A stretch of 64,000 nt of DNA from Pseudomonas sp. FP2309 (GTDB taxonomy: Bacteria; Pseudomonadota; Gammaproteobacteria; Pseudomonadales; Pseudomonadaceae): assembly GCF_030687575.1 (NCBI RefSeq), contig NZ_CP117439.1:5285501-5349500 (forward strand). Reading direction: 5' to 3'. The translations under genes and the position numbers were made by a program. Below, in pieces: positions 9,381 to 18,920 of this stretch. Positions within the stretch are counted from its first letter, which is position 1. Each line of letters opens with the position of its first letter. The notes beneath the pieces were generated by a model, which saw only the letters and a list, made by a program, of their open reading frames with translations, was not told where the DNA came from and made no database searches.

Positions 9381-10808
9381 ATGTCTGCCAACGTTGCTTA
9401 CCTGCAAGATTCCCAGGCACTGGAACACCTCCAGGACCTGTTCGACGCTCAACGTCGGGCCTATGCGGCCAACCCGATGCCACCGGCCACGCAACGCCAA
9501 CAATGGCTCAAGGCGCTGCGGGACCTGCTCAGCGATGAACGCCAGGCACTGATCAACGCAATCAGCCAGGATTTCAGCCACCGCAGCGCGGACGAAACTC
9601 TGTTCGCCGAATTGATGCCCAGCCTGCACGGCATTCACTACGCCAGCAAACACCTCAAGGGCTGGATGAAACCTTCCCGCCGCGCTGTAGGCATTGCCTT
9701 CCAACCCGCGTCAGCCAAAGTGATTTACCAACCGCTGGGTGTGGTGGGGGTGATCGTGCCGTGGAACTACCCGCTCTACCTGGCCATCGGCCCGTTGGTC
9801 GGTGCATTGGCGGCGGGCAACCGGGTGATGCTCAAGCTCAGTGAATCCACCCCGGCCACCGGCGAACTTCTCAAAACACTGCTGGCGAAGATCTTCCCCG
9901 AGGACCTGGTCTGTGTGGTGCTGGGCGAGGCCGACGTGGGCATGGCGTTTTCCAGGCTGCGTTTCGACCACCTGCTGTTTACCGGCGCCACCAACATCGG
10001 CAAGCACGTGATGCGTGCCGCAGCCGAGCACCTCACGCCGGTCACCCTGGAGTTGGGCGGCAAGTCGCCGGCGATCGTTTCCGCTGACGTGCCGCTCAAG
10101 GACGCCGCCGAGCGCATCGCCTTCGGCAAAGCCTTGAACGCCGGACAAACCTGCGTGGCGCCGGACTACGTGCTGGTGCCGGAAGACCGCGTCGACGCTT
10201 TCGTCGAAGCCTACAGCAATGCCGTACGCGGGTTTTATCCGACGCTGACCGACAATCCGGACTACACAGCGATCATCAACGAGCGACAGCTGGCCCGGCT
10301 AAACGCCTACGTGAAGGACGCTACCGACAAAGGCGCCACCCTGATTCCGCTGTACGAAACAGGCCAAGGGCGACGCATGGCCCACAGCCTGCTGCTGAAT
10401 GTCAGCGACGACATGACCGTGATGCAGGACGAGATCTTCGGCCCCGTGCTGCCGATCGTGCCCTATCGCGGCATCGATCAAGCCTTTGCCTACATCAACA
10501 GGCGCCCTCGCCCACTGGCGCTGTACTACTTCGGCTACAACAAAGGCGAACAGAACCGCGTACTCCACGAAACCCATTCCGGCGGCGTGTGCCTGAACGA
10601 TACCCTGCTGCATGTGGCCCAGGACGACATGCCGTTCGGTGGCATCGGCCCCTCGGGCATGGGCCATTACCACGGCCATGAAGGCTTCCTGACCTTCAGC
10701 AAGGCCAAAGGCGTGCTGGTGAAACAGCGTCTGAACGCCGCCAGGTTGATCTACCCGCCTTATGGCAAATCAATCCAGAAGTTGATCCAGAAGCTGTTTA
10801 TCCGCTGA
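9381..10808 (+). CDS. laoC: Aldehyde dehydrogenase LaoC (coniferyl-aldehyde-dehydrogenase family)
   Basis: NAD(P)-dependent aldehyde dehydrogenase of 475 residues. It shows the cofactor-binding region VIVPWNYPLYL, catalytic Glu in LELGGKSP and catalytic Cys258 in GQTCVAP. The short length and the C-terminal hydrophobic tail (LIYPPYGKSIQKLIQKLFIR) match the coniferyl/fatty aldehyde branch of the family. In the lao pathway it would oxidise long-chain aldehydes made by LaoA to fatty acids. It is the first gene of laoCBA, followed 28 bp later by laoB. Confidence 0.85.
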   Translation: MSANVAYLQDSQALEHLQDLFDAQRRAYAANPMPPATQRQQWLKALRDLLSDERQALINAISQDFSHRSADETLFAELMPSLHGIHYASKHLKGWMKPSRRAVGIAFQPASAKVIYQPLGVVGVIVPWNYPLYLAIGPLVGALAAGNRVMLKLSESTPATGELLKTLLAKIFPEDLVCVVLGEADVGMAFSRLRFDHLLFTGATNIGKHVMRAAAEHLTPVTLELGGKSPAIVSADVPLKDAAERIAFGKALNAGQTCVAPDYVLVPEDRVDAFVEAYSNAVRGFYPTLTDNPDYTAIINERQLARLNAYVKDATDKGATLIPLYETGQGRRMAHSLLLNVSDDMTVMQDEIFGPVLPIVPYRGIDQAFAYINRRPRPLALYYFGYNKGEQNRVLHETHSGGVCLNDTLLHVAQDDMPFGGIGPSGMGHYHGHEGFLTFSKAKGVLVKQRLNAARLIYPPYGKSIQKLIQKLFIR

Positions 10809-10836
10809 AAACGCCACCCTCGGGACAATAAAAACA

Positions 10837-11382
10837 ATGAACCCTAGCCTGATTGACTCACCCGCGCTGTCACGGCGCGGCGTCTTGAAACTCGGCCTGT
10901 GCGCCAGCGCCTTTTTAGCCACCGCAGGGCTCGGTGCCAGCCTCAGTGGCTGCTCCAGCAGCACCCCGGCCAGTGGCTTCGCGCTATTGCGCAGCAGTGA
11001 TCTGCCCTTTCTGCGCGCCGTGATCCCGGTATTGCTGGAAGGTGTTGCCAGCGCCCAGGAAGTCGCCAGCGGCGTCGAAGACACCCTGAAAAAACTCGAC
11101 TTCAGCCTGCAGCACCTGTCGCCGGAGATGTTCAAGCTCACCCAGCAACTGTTCGACGTGTTGAGCATGGGCATCACCCGCGGACCTTTGACCGGTATCT
11201 GGGGCAGTTGGGAGAACGCCGGCAGCGAACAGATCCGAGACTTTTTGCACCGTTGGGAGAACAGCTACCTCAACCTGCTGCGCATGGGCCAGGGCTCGCT
11301 GCTCAAGCTGGTGATCATGGCCTGGTACTTCCAACCGCTGTCCTGGGGGCATTGCGGTTACCCCGGTCCGCCGAAAATCTGA
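10837..11382 (+). CDS. laoB: Tat-signal protein LaoB, accessory to the GMC alcohol dehydrogenase
   Basis: A 181-residue protein with a twin-arginine signal (LSRRGVLKLG, then a hydrophobic stretch ending at GCSSS; the Cys could be lipidated). The mature part is helical and has no catalytic motif that can be recognised. It lies between the aldehyde dehydrogenase and the GMC dehydrogenase with short gaps (28 and 37 bp), which argues for one operon. In P. aeruginosa the equivalent protein supports LaoA activity. Whether it carries LaoA across the membrane or anchors it cannot be told from sequence. Confidence 0.78.
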   Translation: MNPSLIDSPALSRRGVLKLGLCASAFLATAGLGASLSGCSSSTPASGFALLRSSDLPFLRAVIPVLLEGVASAQEVASGVEDTLKKLDFSLQHLSPEMFKLTQQLFDVLSMGITRGPLTGIWGSWENAGSEQIRDFLHRWENSYLNLLRMGQGSLLKLVIMAWYFQPLSWGHCGYPGPPKI

Positions 11383-11419
11383 GCCGCATCCCCCACAATA
11401 AAAACAAGAGACGATCCCG

Positions 11420-13015
11420 ATGCCCGTACCCGATCTGTTCCGCGACGGCCTGGCCCGCGGCTGGAAAACCCATAACGGCGCCGCCCTCGACAGCGACCTG
11501 ACTCTGGAAGCCGACGTCGCCATCATCGGCAGCGGCGCCGGCGGCGGCACCACCGCCGAGATCCTCAGCGCCGCCGGTTTCAAGGTGCTGCTGATCGAAG
11601 AAGGCCCGCTCAAGACCAGCAGCGACTTCAAGCTGCTCGAGGACGAGGCCTACACCAGCCTGTACCAGGAAGGCATCGGCCGCATGAGTAAGGACGGCGC
11701 CATTACCATCCTGCAGGGGCGGGCCGTGGGCGGCACCACCTTGATCAACTGGACGTCGAGCTTTCGCACACCGGACGCGACTCTCGCCCATTGGGCCAGC
11801 GAATACGCGATCAAAGGCCACAGCAGCAGCGAGATGGCGCCGTGGTTCGAAAAGATGGAGCAACGCCTGGGCATCGCGCCCTGGGCCATACCGCCGAACG
11901 CCAACAATGACGTGATCCGCAAGGGCTGCGAGCAACTCGGCTACAGCTGGCATGTGATCCCGCGCAACGTGCGTGGCTGCTTTAACCTGGGCTATTGCGG
12001 CATGGGTTGCCCGGTCAACGCCAAGCAGTCGATGCTGGTGACGACCATCCCCGCCACCCTGGAAAAAGGCGGCGAGCTGCTCTACCTGGCGCGCGCCGAA
12101 CGCCTCAATTACAGCGGCGACAGCATCAGCAGCCTGGAATGCCTGGCCATGGACGCGCGCTGTGTGGCGCCCACCGGACGCAAGATCACGGTGAAGGCCA
12201 AGCACTATGTGCTGTCGGGGGGCGGTATCAATAGCCCGGCATTGCTGATGCGCTCGGACGCACCCGATCCGCACGCGCGGCTGGGCAAGCGCACCTTTTT
12301 GCACCTGGTGAATTTCTCCGCAGCATTGTTCGATGAGCTGATCAACCCGTTCTATGGCGCGCCGCAGTCGATCTACTCCGATCACTTCCAATGGCTGGAC
12401 GGCACCACCGGCAGAATGTCCTACAAGCTCGAGGCGCCGCCCTTACATCCGGCGTTGGCCAGCACCTTGCTCGGCGGCTATGGCACGCAAAACGCCCTGG
12501 ACATGAGCCAACTGCCCAATACCCACGCCATGCTCGCGCTGCTGCGCGACGGTTTCCACCCCGACAGCCCCGGCGGCAACGTGGAACTGCGCGGCGACGG
12601 CACGCCGGTGCTCGACTATCAGGTCTCGCCTTACGCCTGGGATGGCCTGCGCCGCGCGTTTCACAGCATGGCCGAGATCCAGTTCGCGGCGGGTGCCAAG
12701 TCCGTCAAGCCGCTGCACCACGATGCGCGCTATGTCAAAACCCTGGCCGAAGCCCGTACGCTGATCGACGGCCTGAACCTGGAACTGCATCGCACCTGCC
12801 TGGGCAGCGCCCATGTGATGGGCGGCTGCGCCATGGGGGAAGATCCGAAAAATGCCGTGGCCGACAGCCTCGGTCGTCATCATCAACTGCGCAACCTGTC
12901 GATCCACGACGGCTCGCTGTTTCCCACCAGTATTGGGGCCAACCCGCAATTGTCGGTGTATGGATTGACCGCGCAATTGGCCACAGCTTTGGCCGAACGT
13001 CTGAAAACAGCGTGA
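11420..13015 (+). CDS. laoA: GMC-family long-chain alcohol dehydrogenase LaoA
   Basis: FAD-dependent glucose-methanol-choline family oxidoreductase, 531 residues. The FAD-binding motif is IIGSGAGGGTTAE near residues 35-47, with the second GMC region GRAVGGTTLINW and a C-terminal GMC_oxred_C part (CLGSAHVMGGCAMG, NPQLSVYG). A Cys-rich stretch GCFNLGYCGMGCP is typical of this subgroup. It probably oxidises long-chain primary alcohols to aldehydes for LaoC. It has no signal peptide of its own, which fits use of LaoB as a Tat-borne partner. Confidence 0.85.
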   Translation: MPVPDLFRDGLARGWKTHNGAALDSDLTLEADVAIIGSGAGGGTTAEILSAAGFKVLLIEEGPLKTSSDFKLLEDEAYTSLYQEGIGRMSKDGAITILQGRAVGGTTLINWTSSFRTPDATLAHWASEYAIKGHSSSEMAPWFEKMEQRLGIAPWAIPPNANNDVIRKGCEQLGYSWHVIPRNVRGCFNLGYCGMGCPVNAKQSMLVTTIPATLEKGGELLYLARAERLNYSGDSISSLECLAMDARCVAPTGRKITVKAKHYVLSGGGINSPALLMRSDAPDPHARLGKRTFLHLVNFSAALFDELINPFYGAPQSIYSDHFQWLDGTTGRMSYKLEAPPLHPALASTLLGGYGTQNALDMSQLPNTHAMLALLRDGFHPDSPGGNVELRGDGTPVLDYQVSPYAWDGLRRAFHSMAEIQFAAGAKSVKPLHHDARYVKTLAEARTLIDGLNLELHRTCLGSAHVMGGCAMGEDPKNAVADSLGRHHQLRNLSIHDGSLFPTSIGANPQLSVYGLTAQLATALAERLKTA

Positions 13016-13049
13016 AAAAACGTTCGATACGCGGCCTCTATCTACATAA

Positions 13050-14026
<977 letters not shown>

Positions 14027-14048
14027 GCCTGTTGGCGTGTGAGGGCCT

Positions 14049-14070
14049 TATCGGCGGCAAGCCCCCGATA
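14049..14070. repeat. REP-like palindrome between fdx1 and mutM
   Basis: TATCGGcGGC-aa-GCCcCCGATA is a near-perfect palindrome between two convergent genes and could act as a bidirectional terminator. It has the core (ATCGG..GGCAAGCC) of the REP sequences at 23597 and 30722. Confidence 0.6.
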
Positions 14071-14076
14071 GCACGA

Positions 14077-14889
14077 TCAGCGCTGACACCTCGGGCAGAA
14101 CACACTCGCGCGCTGCCCCAGCACCACGTTGCGCAGCTCGGTGCCGCAGACCTTGCATGCCTCGCCGCCACGCCCATAGACGAACAATTCCTGCTGGAAA
14201 TACCCTGGCTGTCCGTCGCCGCCGATAAAGTCGCGTAACGTTGTACCGCCGCGCTCGATGGCAGCGGCCAGCACACGCTTGATCTCAATCGCCAGTTTCA
14301 AATAGCGCGCCCGCGAAATGCCGCCGGCCTCGCGGCGTGGGTCAATCCCCGCTGCAAACAGCGCTTCTGTCGCATAGATATTGCCCACGCCCACCACCAC
14401 GACGTTGTCCATGATGAACGGCTTCACCGCCATCGAGCGCCCACGGGACAGCTGAAACAGGCGATCGCCATCGAACAGATCGGTCAACGGCTCCGGGCCC
14501 AGGCGGATCAGCAACTCGTGGTTGTGCGGGTCCTGGCTCCAGAGCATCGCGCCGAAACGCCGTGGGTCGGTGTAGCGCAGGGCCAGGCCGGACTCCAATT
14601 CGATGTCCACGTGTTCATGTTTGGCCGCCGGCATACCGACTTCAACCAGGCGCAGGTTGCCCGACATGCCCAGGTGGCTGATCAGGGTGCCCACTTCGGC
14701 GTTGATCAGCAGGTACTTGGCCCGCCGCTCCACCAGCACGATGCGCTGCCCCGAAAGGCGCACATCCAGGTCTTCCGGGATGGGCCAGCGCAGGCGCCGC
14801 TCACGCACCACCACACGGCTGACGCGCTGGCCCTCCAGGTGCGGGGCGATACCGCGTCGGGTGGTTTCGACTTCGGGTAACTCGGGCAT
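14077..14889 (-). CDS. mutM: Formamidopyrimidine-DNA glycosylase
   Basis: Bifunctional DNA glycosylase/AP lyase that removes 8-oxoguanine and formamidopyrimidines. It has 270 residues. The catalytic N-terminus is [13 protein letters not shown] (Pro2 and Glu3 after Met removal). A C-terminal zinc finger uses CKVCG and CPRCQ. The internal motif [18 protein letters not shown] is typical. It is followed on the minus strand by intergenic REP sequence and preceded by the HDOD gene 21 bp away. Confidence 0.97.
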   Translation of the reverse strand: MPELPEVETTRRGIAPHLEGQRVSRVVVRERRLRWPIPEDLDVRLSGQRIVLVERRAKYLLINAEVGTLISHLGMSGNLRLVEVGMPAAKHEHVDIELESGLALRYTDPRRFGAMLWSQDPHNHELLIRLGPEPLTDLFDGDRLFQLSRGRSMAVKPFIMDNVVVVGVGNIYATEALFAAGIDPRREAGGISRARYLKLAIEIKRVLAAAIERGGTTLRDFIGGDGQPGYFQQELFVYGRGGEACKVCGTELRNVVLGQRASVFCPRCQR

Positions 14890-14910
14890 GTGTACCTCGT
14901 GATGGAAGGG

Positions 14911-15777
14911 TCAGTGCGCGCCCAGCTCGCGGATCGACAACTTCATGCTCTCGAAGTCGTAGTCCGACAGGCCCACGTAGTCCAACACCAGATGCCCCAC
15001 CGCGTTCCACTCGTGGTCAACGGCCTGGTTGCCCAGCACTTTGCAGGACGAACAGATGTGCTCGGCCATTTTCAGGATGGCCAACAGATTCTTGAGTTGT
15101 GGATTGCGCGACGACTCGTCGCTGAAAATCGCCAAAGCGTTGTGGTGATTGGCGATGGCGTCAGTCACGTGCTCCGGCAGGCGCCAGGACTTGGCGGTGT
15201 AGTAACCCACCACGGCATGGTTGGTATTGAACGCATTGTTCTCGGTGTCCACCACGCGGCAATCGGGCCCGGCGTTGGCGTAGGCTTCTTCCAGCACCGT
15301 CATGTAGCTGGGGAAGCGCTTGAGCATCAGCGGCACGCCGCAATCATGGAACAGCCCCAGGGCATAGGCTTCATCGACCGCCTGGGAGCCGGTGCGTTTG
15401 GCCAGGGTGAGGCAGGTCATGGCCACATCCTGGGCGGTGTCCCAGAAGCGATTGAGGGTGACGATGGTGTCATCGCTCATCTCGCCCTTGATCGACAGGG
15501 CATTGATCAGGTTGATGACCGACCGGCTGCCCAGCAGGTTCACCGCACGCTGGATCGAAGCAATCTTGTTGCTCAGCCCGTAGTGCGACGAATTGACGAT
15601 CTTCAGCAACGCGCCGGAAAGGCCCGGGTCCTGGGCGATCAACCGCGCGATCACCTCCAGGTCCGGGTCGGGCATGTACTGCTCCATTTGCAAATCCACC
15701 ATGATTTGCGGCTGCGGCGGCACACTGATGCCTTGCAGGGCCTGCTGGATCTGTTCGGCGGAAAGTTCTTGGGACAT
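14911..15777 (-). CDS. HDOD domain-containing protein
   Basis: A 288-residue protein made almost wholly of one HDOD domain (about 20-225), a relative of HD phosphohydrolases often found in signalling. The Pro-rich PPQPQIMVDL segment and the region DPGLSGALLKIVNSSHYGLS are typical of HDOD proteins. Only a degenerate HD pair (LFHDCGVPL) remains, so enzymatic activity is doubtful. It lies 21 bp upstream of mutM and is probably co-transcribed with it. The exact signalling role is not known. Confidence 0.85.
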   Translation of the reverse strand: MSQELSAEQIQQALQGISVPPQPQIMVDLQMEQYMPDPDLEVIARLIAQDPGLSGALLKIVNSSHYGLSNKIASIQRAVNLLGSRSVINLINALSIKGEMSDDTIVTLNRFWDTAQDVAMTCLTLAKRTGSQAVDEAYALGLFHDCGVPLMLKRFPSYMTVLEEAYANAGPDCRVVDTENNAFNTNHAVVGYYTAKSWRLPEHVTDAIANHHNALAIFSDESSRNPQLKNLLAILKMAEHICSSCKVLGNQAVDHEWNAVGHLVLDYVGLSDYDFESMKLSIRELGAH

Positions 15778-16000
15778 AAGTACACACTCTGGGCTAGACG
15801 AGGATTCTAACCCTTATAAAGACTCGGCCGACACCCAAATACTGAACTGAAACCGGATCAAATGTGGTATCCAGCCCGCCTGCGAGGGTATTCACGCCGT
15901 ACGTCAGATACACCGCGCCGCCCGCATCGCAGGCAAGTCGGCGCCCACATGAAGCGTGCCGCAACAGGTATACTCCCGCTCTTTTTTCCGGAGCGACGTC

Positions 16001-17197
16001 ATGTCCCTGCCAAGCCTGCGTCTCAAAGCCAACGCCGATCGTCGTTTGCGCAACGGCCACCTGTGGGTCTACAGCAACGAAATCGACGTGGCCGCCACCC
16101 CTCTTCACGGCTTTCAGGCAGGCGATCAGGCCATCCTCGAAGCGGCCGGCGGCAAGACCCTGGGCATCGTGGCCATGAGCCCCAACAACCTGATCTGCGC
16201 GCGCCTGCTGTCGCGCGACATCAAGTTGCCACTGGACAAGTCGCTGCTGGTGCACCGCCTCAACGTTGCGCTGTCGCTGCGTGACCGCCTGTTCGACAAG
16301 CCGTTCTACCGCCTGGTCTACGGTGATTCCGACCTCCTGCCGGGCCTGGTAGTCGACCGTTTCGGCGACATCCTGGTGGTGCAGATCGCCTCGGCGACCA
16401 TGGAAGCCCATAAAGAAGACGTGATCGCCGCCCTGACCCAAGTGCTCAAGCCAAGCGGCATCCTGTTCAAGAACGACTCCGCCGCGCGCGATGCCGAAGG
16501 CCTCAACCGCTACGTCGAGACCGTGTTCGGCCTGGTGCCGGAGTGGGTGGCACTGGAAGAGAACGGCGTCAAGTTCGAAGCCCCGGTGATCCAGGGCCAG
16601 AAAACCGGCTGGTTCTACGACCACCGCATGAACCGCGCCCGCCTGGCGCCGTATGCCAAAGGCAAGCGCGTGCTCGACCTGTACAGCTACATCGGCGGCT
16701 GGGGCGTGCAAGCCGCCGCCTTCGGCGCCAGTGAAGTGTTCTGCGTCGACGCCTCCGCCTTCGCCCTTGATGGCGTAGAGCGCAACGCTGCGCTGAACGG
16801 CGTTGCCGAGAAGATGACCTGCATCGAAGGCGACGTGTTTGAAGCGTTGAAAGAGCTCAAAGCCAGCGAAGAGCGCTTCGACGTGATCGTCGCCGACCCA
16901 CCGGCCTTCATCAAACGCAAAAAAGACATGAAAAACGGCGAAGGCGCCTATCGCCGCCTTAACGAGCAAGCCATGCGCCTGCTCAGCAAGGACGGCATCC
17001 TGGTCAGCGCTTCGTGCTCCATGCACCTGCCGGAAGACGACCTGCAAAATATCCTGCTGACCAGCGCCCGCCACCTGGACCGCAACATCCAGATGCTCGA
17101 ACGCGGCGGCCAGGGCCCGGACCATCCGGTGCACCCGGCGATCGCGGAGACGCGGTATATCAAGAGCATTACGTGCCGGTTGTTGCCTAACAGCTAA
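16001..17197 (+). CDS. rlmI: 23S rRNA cytosine-5 methyltransferase RlmI-type (PUA + SAM domains)
   Basis: Class I SAM-dependent RNA methyltransferase, 398 residues from ATG 16001. The N-terminal PUA domain (about 1-80) includes RRLRNGHLWVYSNEID. The SAM motif I is LDLYSYIGGWGVQAA and the catalytic region is ADPPAFIKRKKD, followed by SCSMHL. RlmI methylates C1962 of 23S rRNA in E. coli; the same role is inferred. The ATG at 16001 is favoured over an upstream in-frame ATG at 15956 because GGAGCGACGTC precedes it and the protein then begins at the PUA domain. Confidence 0.88.
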   Translation: MSLPSLRLKANADRRLRNGHLWVYSNEIDVAATPLHGFQAGDQAILEAAGGKTLGIVAMSPNNLICARLLSRDIKLPLDKSLLVHRLNVALSLRDRLFDKPFYRLVYGDSDLLPGLVVDRFGDILVVQIASATMEAHKEDVIAALTQVLKPSGILFKNDSAARDAEGLNRYVETVFGLVPEWVALEENGVKFEAPVIQGQKTGWFYDHRMNRARLAPYAKGKRVLDLYSYIGGWGVQAAAFGASEVFCVDASAFALDGVERNAALNGVAEKMTCIEGDVFEALKELKASEERFDVIVADPPAFIKRKKDMKNGEGAYRRLNEQAMRLLSKDGILVSASCSMHLPEDDLQNILLTSARHLDRNIQMLERGGQGPDHPVHPAIAETRYIKSITCRLLPNS

Positions 17198-17211
17198 GTA
17201 ACGCGCCGATC

Positions 17212-17240
17212 AAAGGTGGGAACCGGCTCCCACCTTTTTT
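17212..17240 (+). terminator. Rho-independent terminator after rlmI
   Basis: AAAGGTGGGA-accggc-TCCCACCTTTTTT forms a 10-bp stem followed by a T-run directly downstream of rlmI. This is a classical intrinsic terminator. Confidence 0.9.
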
Positions 17241-17369
17241 CGTTGCACGAGATTTTTCCTACCGCTAAAAGCCACATCCTTCCAAGAAGCGTCCCACAAC
17301 ACTCCTGATTGAATTCCATTTTTCGCAGACTAGTATCGGTTTCTGGTTTTACGCCGGAAAACACTCACC

Positions 17370-18533
17370 ATGTCTGGGTCCAAACGCTCGCGCTTCATCC
17401 TCATCACCTGCATCTCCCTGATCAGCTTTTTCCCGATCAATATCCTGCTGCCCTCCTTCCCTGCCCTCGCCGCCAGATTCGACACGCCGAGTGCAGACAT
17501 CGCGCTGTCGATCGGCCTGTTCACCCTGATGTTTTCGATCTCACAACTGATCGCCGGCCCGCTGTCGGATAAATGGGGGCGCAAAGAGGTGCTGCTCGGC
17601 TGCATTACGCTGTCGATTGTGGGCGCGCTGGGCTGCGCGATGGCCCCGGACTACCTGACGCTCCTGTTATTTCGCTCGGTGCAGGCCATGGGCTGCGGTT
17701 TTTTTGTATTGGGCCACGCCCTGGTAGAGGACTTGTTTGACGAGGAGGATCGAGCCAGGGTCCGGCTCTATTACATGACCTTCAGCGGCTCATTTGTCGC
17801 GCTGTCGCCGCTGATCGGTTCCTGGCTGCAAACCACCTTCGACTGGCAAGGCAGTTTCTACGGGTTCGCCGTAATGGCGTCGGGCATGCTGCTCCATGCG
17901 GCCTGCATCCTGCCGTCCAAGTCCGCAAGCCCCGATCGCGCGCCCGTATCGATCATCAGCACACTCAAGGCGGTGGCCGGCAGTCGCGACTTCCTGCGCT
18001 ATTGGTGGATCGCCGCGCTGGTGTTCGCCTGCTATTTCGCGCTGATCAGCGTGACACCGTTGATTTTCATGGATGCCCTGCAGCTCTCCGAGTACCAATA
18101 CGCCCTGGTGCTGACGGTGTATGGCGTTGCCTACCTGCTCGGCGGCGTGGCGGCATCGTCTTTGCAGAAACGCATGCCGCTGTCCCGGCAAATCAACATA
18201 GGTCTGGGATTACTCTGCGGCGCCGGCGTGCTGTTAACGCTGATCATCAGCCTGGATGCAATCACCTCCGTTACCCTACTGATCCCAATGCTGCTCAGTG
18301 CCCTGGCCGTCACGTTGGTGCGGCCCGCCGCAATCTCGGCGGCGATGCTGTTGTTTTCCAGCAGCGCCGGTACCGCCGCGTCGGCGGGCAACAGCATCAT
18401 GTTCCTCACTGCCGCCGTCAGCAGCGCGGCACTGGCCCAGGCTGGTGATTACCTGCTGCTGACCATCGCCCTTAGCTTTATCGGTTTCGGCCTGTGGGGG
18501 CTGGTGACCAATCGCCGCACGGGAGGGGGTTAA
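17370..18533 (+). CDS. Bcr/CflA-type MFS multidrug efflux transporter
   Basis: Major facilitator superfamily drug:proton antiporter of 387 residues with about 12 membrane segments. The Bcr/CflA pattern is seen: an early helix with INILLPSFPALAARF, the loop 2-3 motif GPLSDKWGRKEVLLG, and the helix GFFVLGHALVEDL. The substrate cannot be told. The gene is convergent with a tiny ORF whose stop shares bases with this stop (TTAA). Confidence 0.88.
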   Translation: MSGSKRSRFILITCISLISFFPINILLPSFPALAARFDTPSADIALSIGLFTLMFSISQLIAGPLSDKWGRKEVLLGCITLSIVGALGCAMAPDYLTLLLFRSVQAMGCGFFVLGHALVEDLFDEEDRARVRLYYMTFSGSFVALSPLIGSWLQTTFDWQGSFYGFAVMASGMLLHAACILPSKSASPDRAPVSIISTLKAVAGSRDFLRYWWIAALVFACYFALISVTPLIFMDALQLSEYQYALVLTVYGVAYLLGGVAASSLQKRMPLSRQINIGLGLLCGAGVLLTLIISLDAITSVTLLIPMLLSALAVTLVRPAAISAAMLLFSSSAGTAASAGNSIMFLTAAVSSAALAQAGDYLLLTIALSFIGFGLWGLVTNRRTGGG

Positions 18534-18625
18534 GGCTGCCGGATCACGGGCGCGAGCAAGAAGACGATTCCCTGGATCAGGCCGATCAGCAGGTAGACGC
18601 CTGGAAAGCGATGGATACCGGGCAT
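18530..18625 (-). CDS. Possible 31-residue single-helix membrane microprotein
   Basis: A short ORF (ATG at 18625-18623, TAA at 18532-18530) that is below usual gene-calling length. It encodes a basic start (residues 1-7, MPGIHRF) and one strongly hydrophobic segment (about 9-28, with VYLLIGLIQG and IVFLLAPV), then a polar end RQP. AAAGGGATTGGA precedes the ATG. The stop overlaps that of the convergent MFS gene. The pattern looks like a real one-pass membrane peptide but no family is recognised and expression is unproven. Confidence 0.45.
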   Translation of the reverse strand: MPGIHRFPGVYLLIGLIQGIVFLLAPVIRQP

Positions 18626-18920
18626 TCCAATCCCTTTGAAGTGGGGTGGGGGCAAAGGGCCGCCAATCTAAACAAAGCCTGCGGCCCTGAGTATTGCCCG
18701 GTTCCCTCCAGCCGCCAGCGGTGTAGAATCGGCCCTATTCATCGCCAGTCATCCCCCGGCGGGTTTATGAGCTCAAGGCCACTGCGCACGGCGATCCCGT
18801 AACGTTTGCGGCAACTTCCGGACACCAGTGCCATTTTTCGGGTGTTCCAGACGTCATTAGAAGCTCACTTCCCTTTAGCACCTGATTAAGTAATACCTGA
18901 TTAGCCGCCCGGAGTGCTCC
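18626..18920 (+). promoter_or_regulatory. Leader/promoter region of ilvD
   Basis: A 295-bp space upstream of ilvD. It includes a -10-like TAGAAT at 18723-18728 and two direct copies of CCTGATTA (18881-18888 and 18897-18904) shortly before the ribosome-binding site CCGGAG. No branched-chain-amino-acid-rich leader peptide and no clear attenuator hairpin with a T-run were found. Confidence 0.4.

Noticed and set aside
18767..18802. Eleven-codon ORF (MSSRPLRTAIP) as an ilvD leader peptide
   Set aside because: It contains only one Leu and one Ile, has no row of regulatory codons, and no terminator/antiterminator pair follows it.
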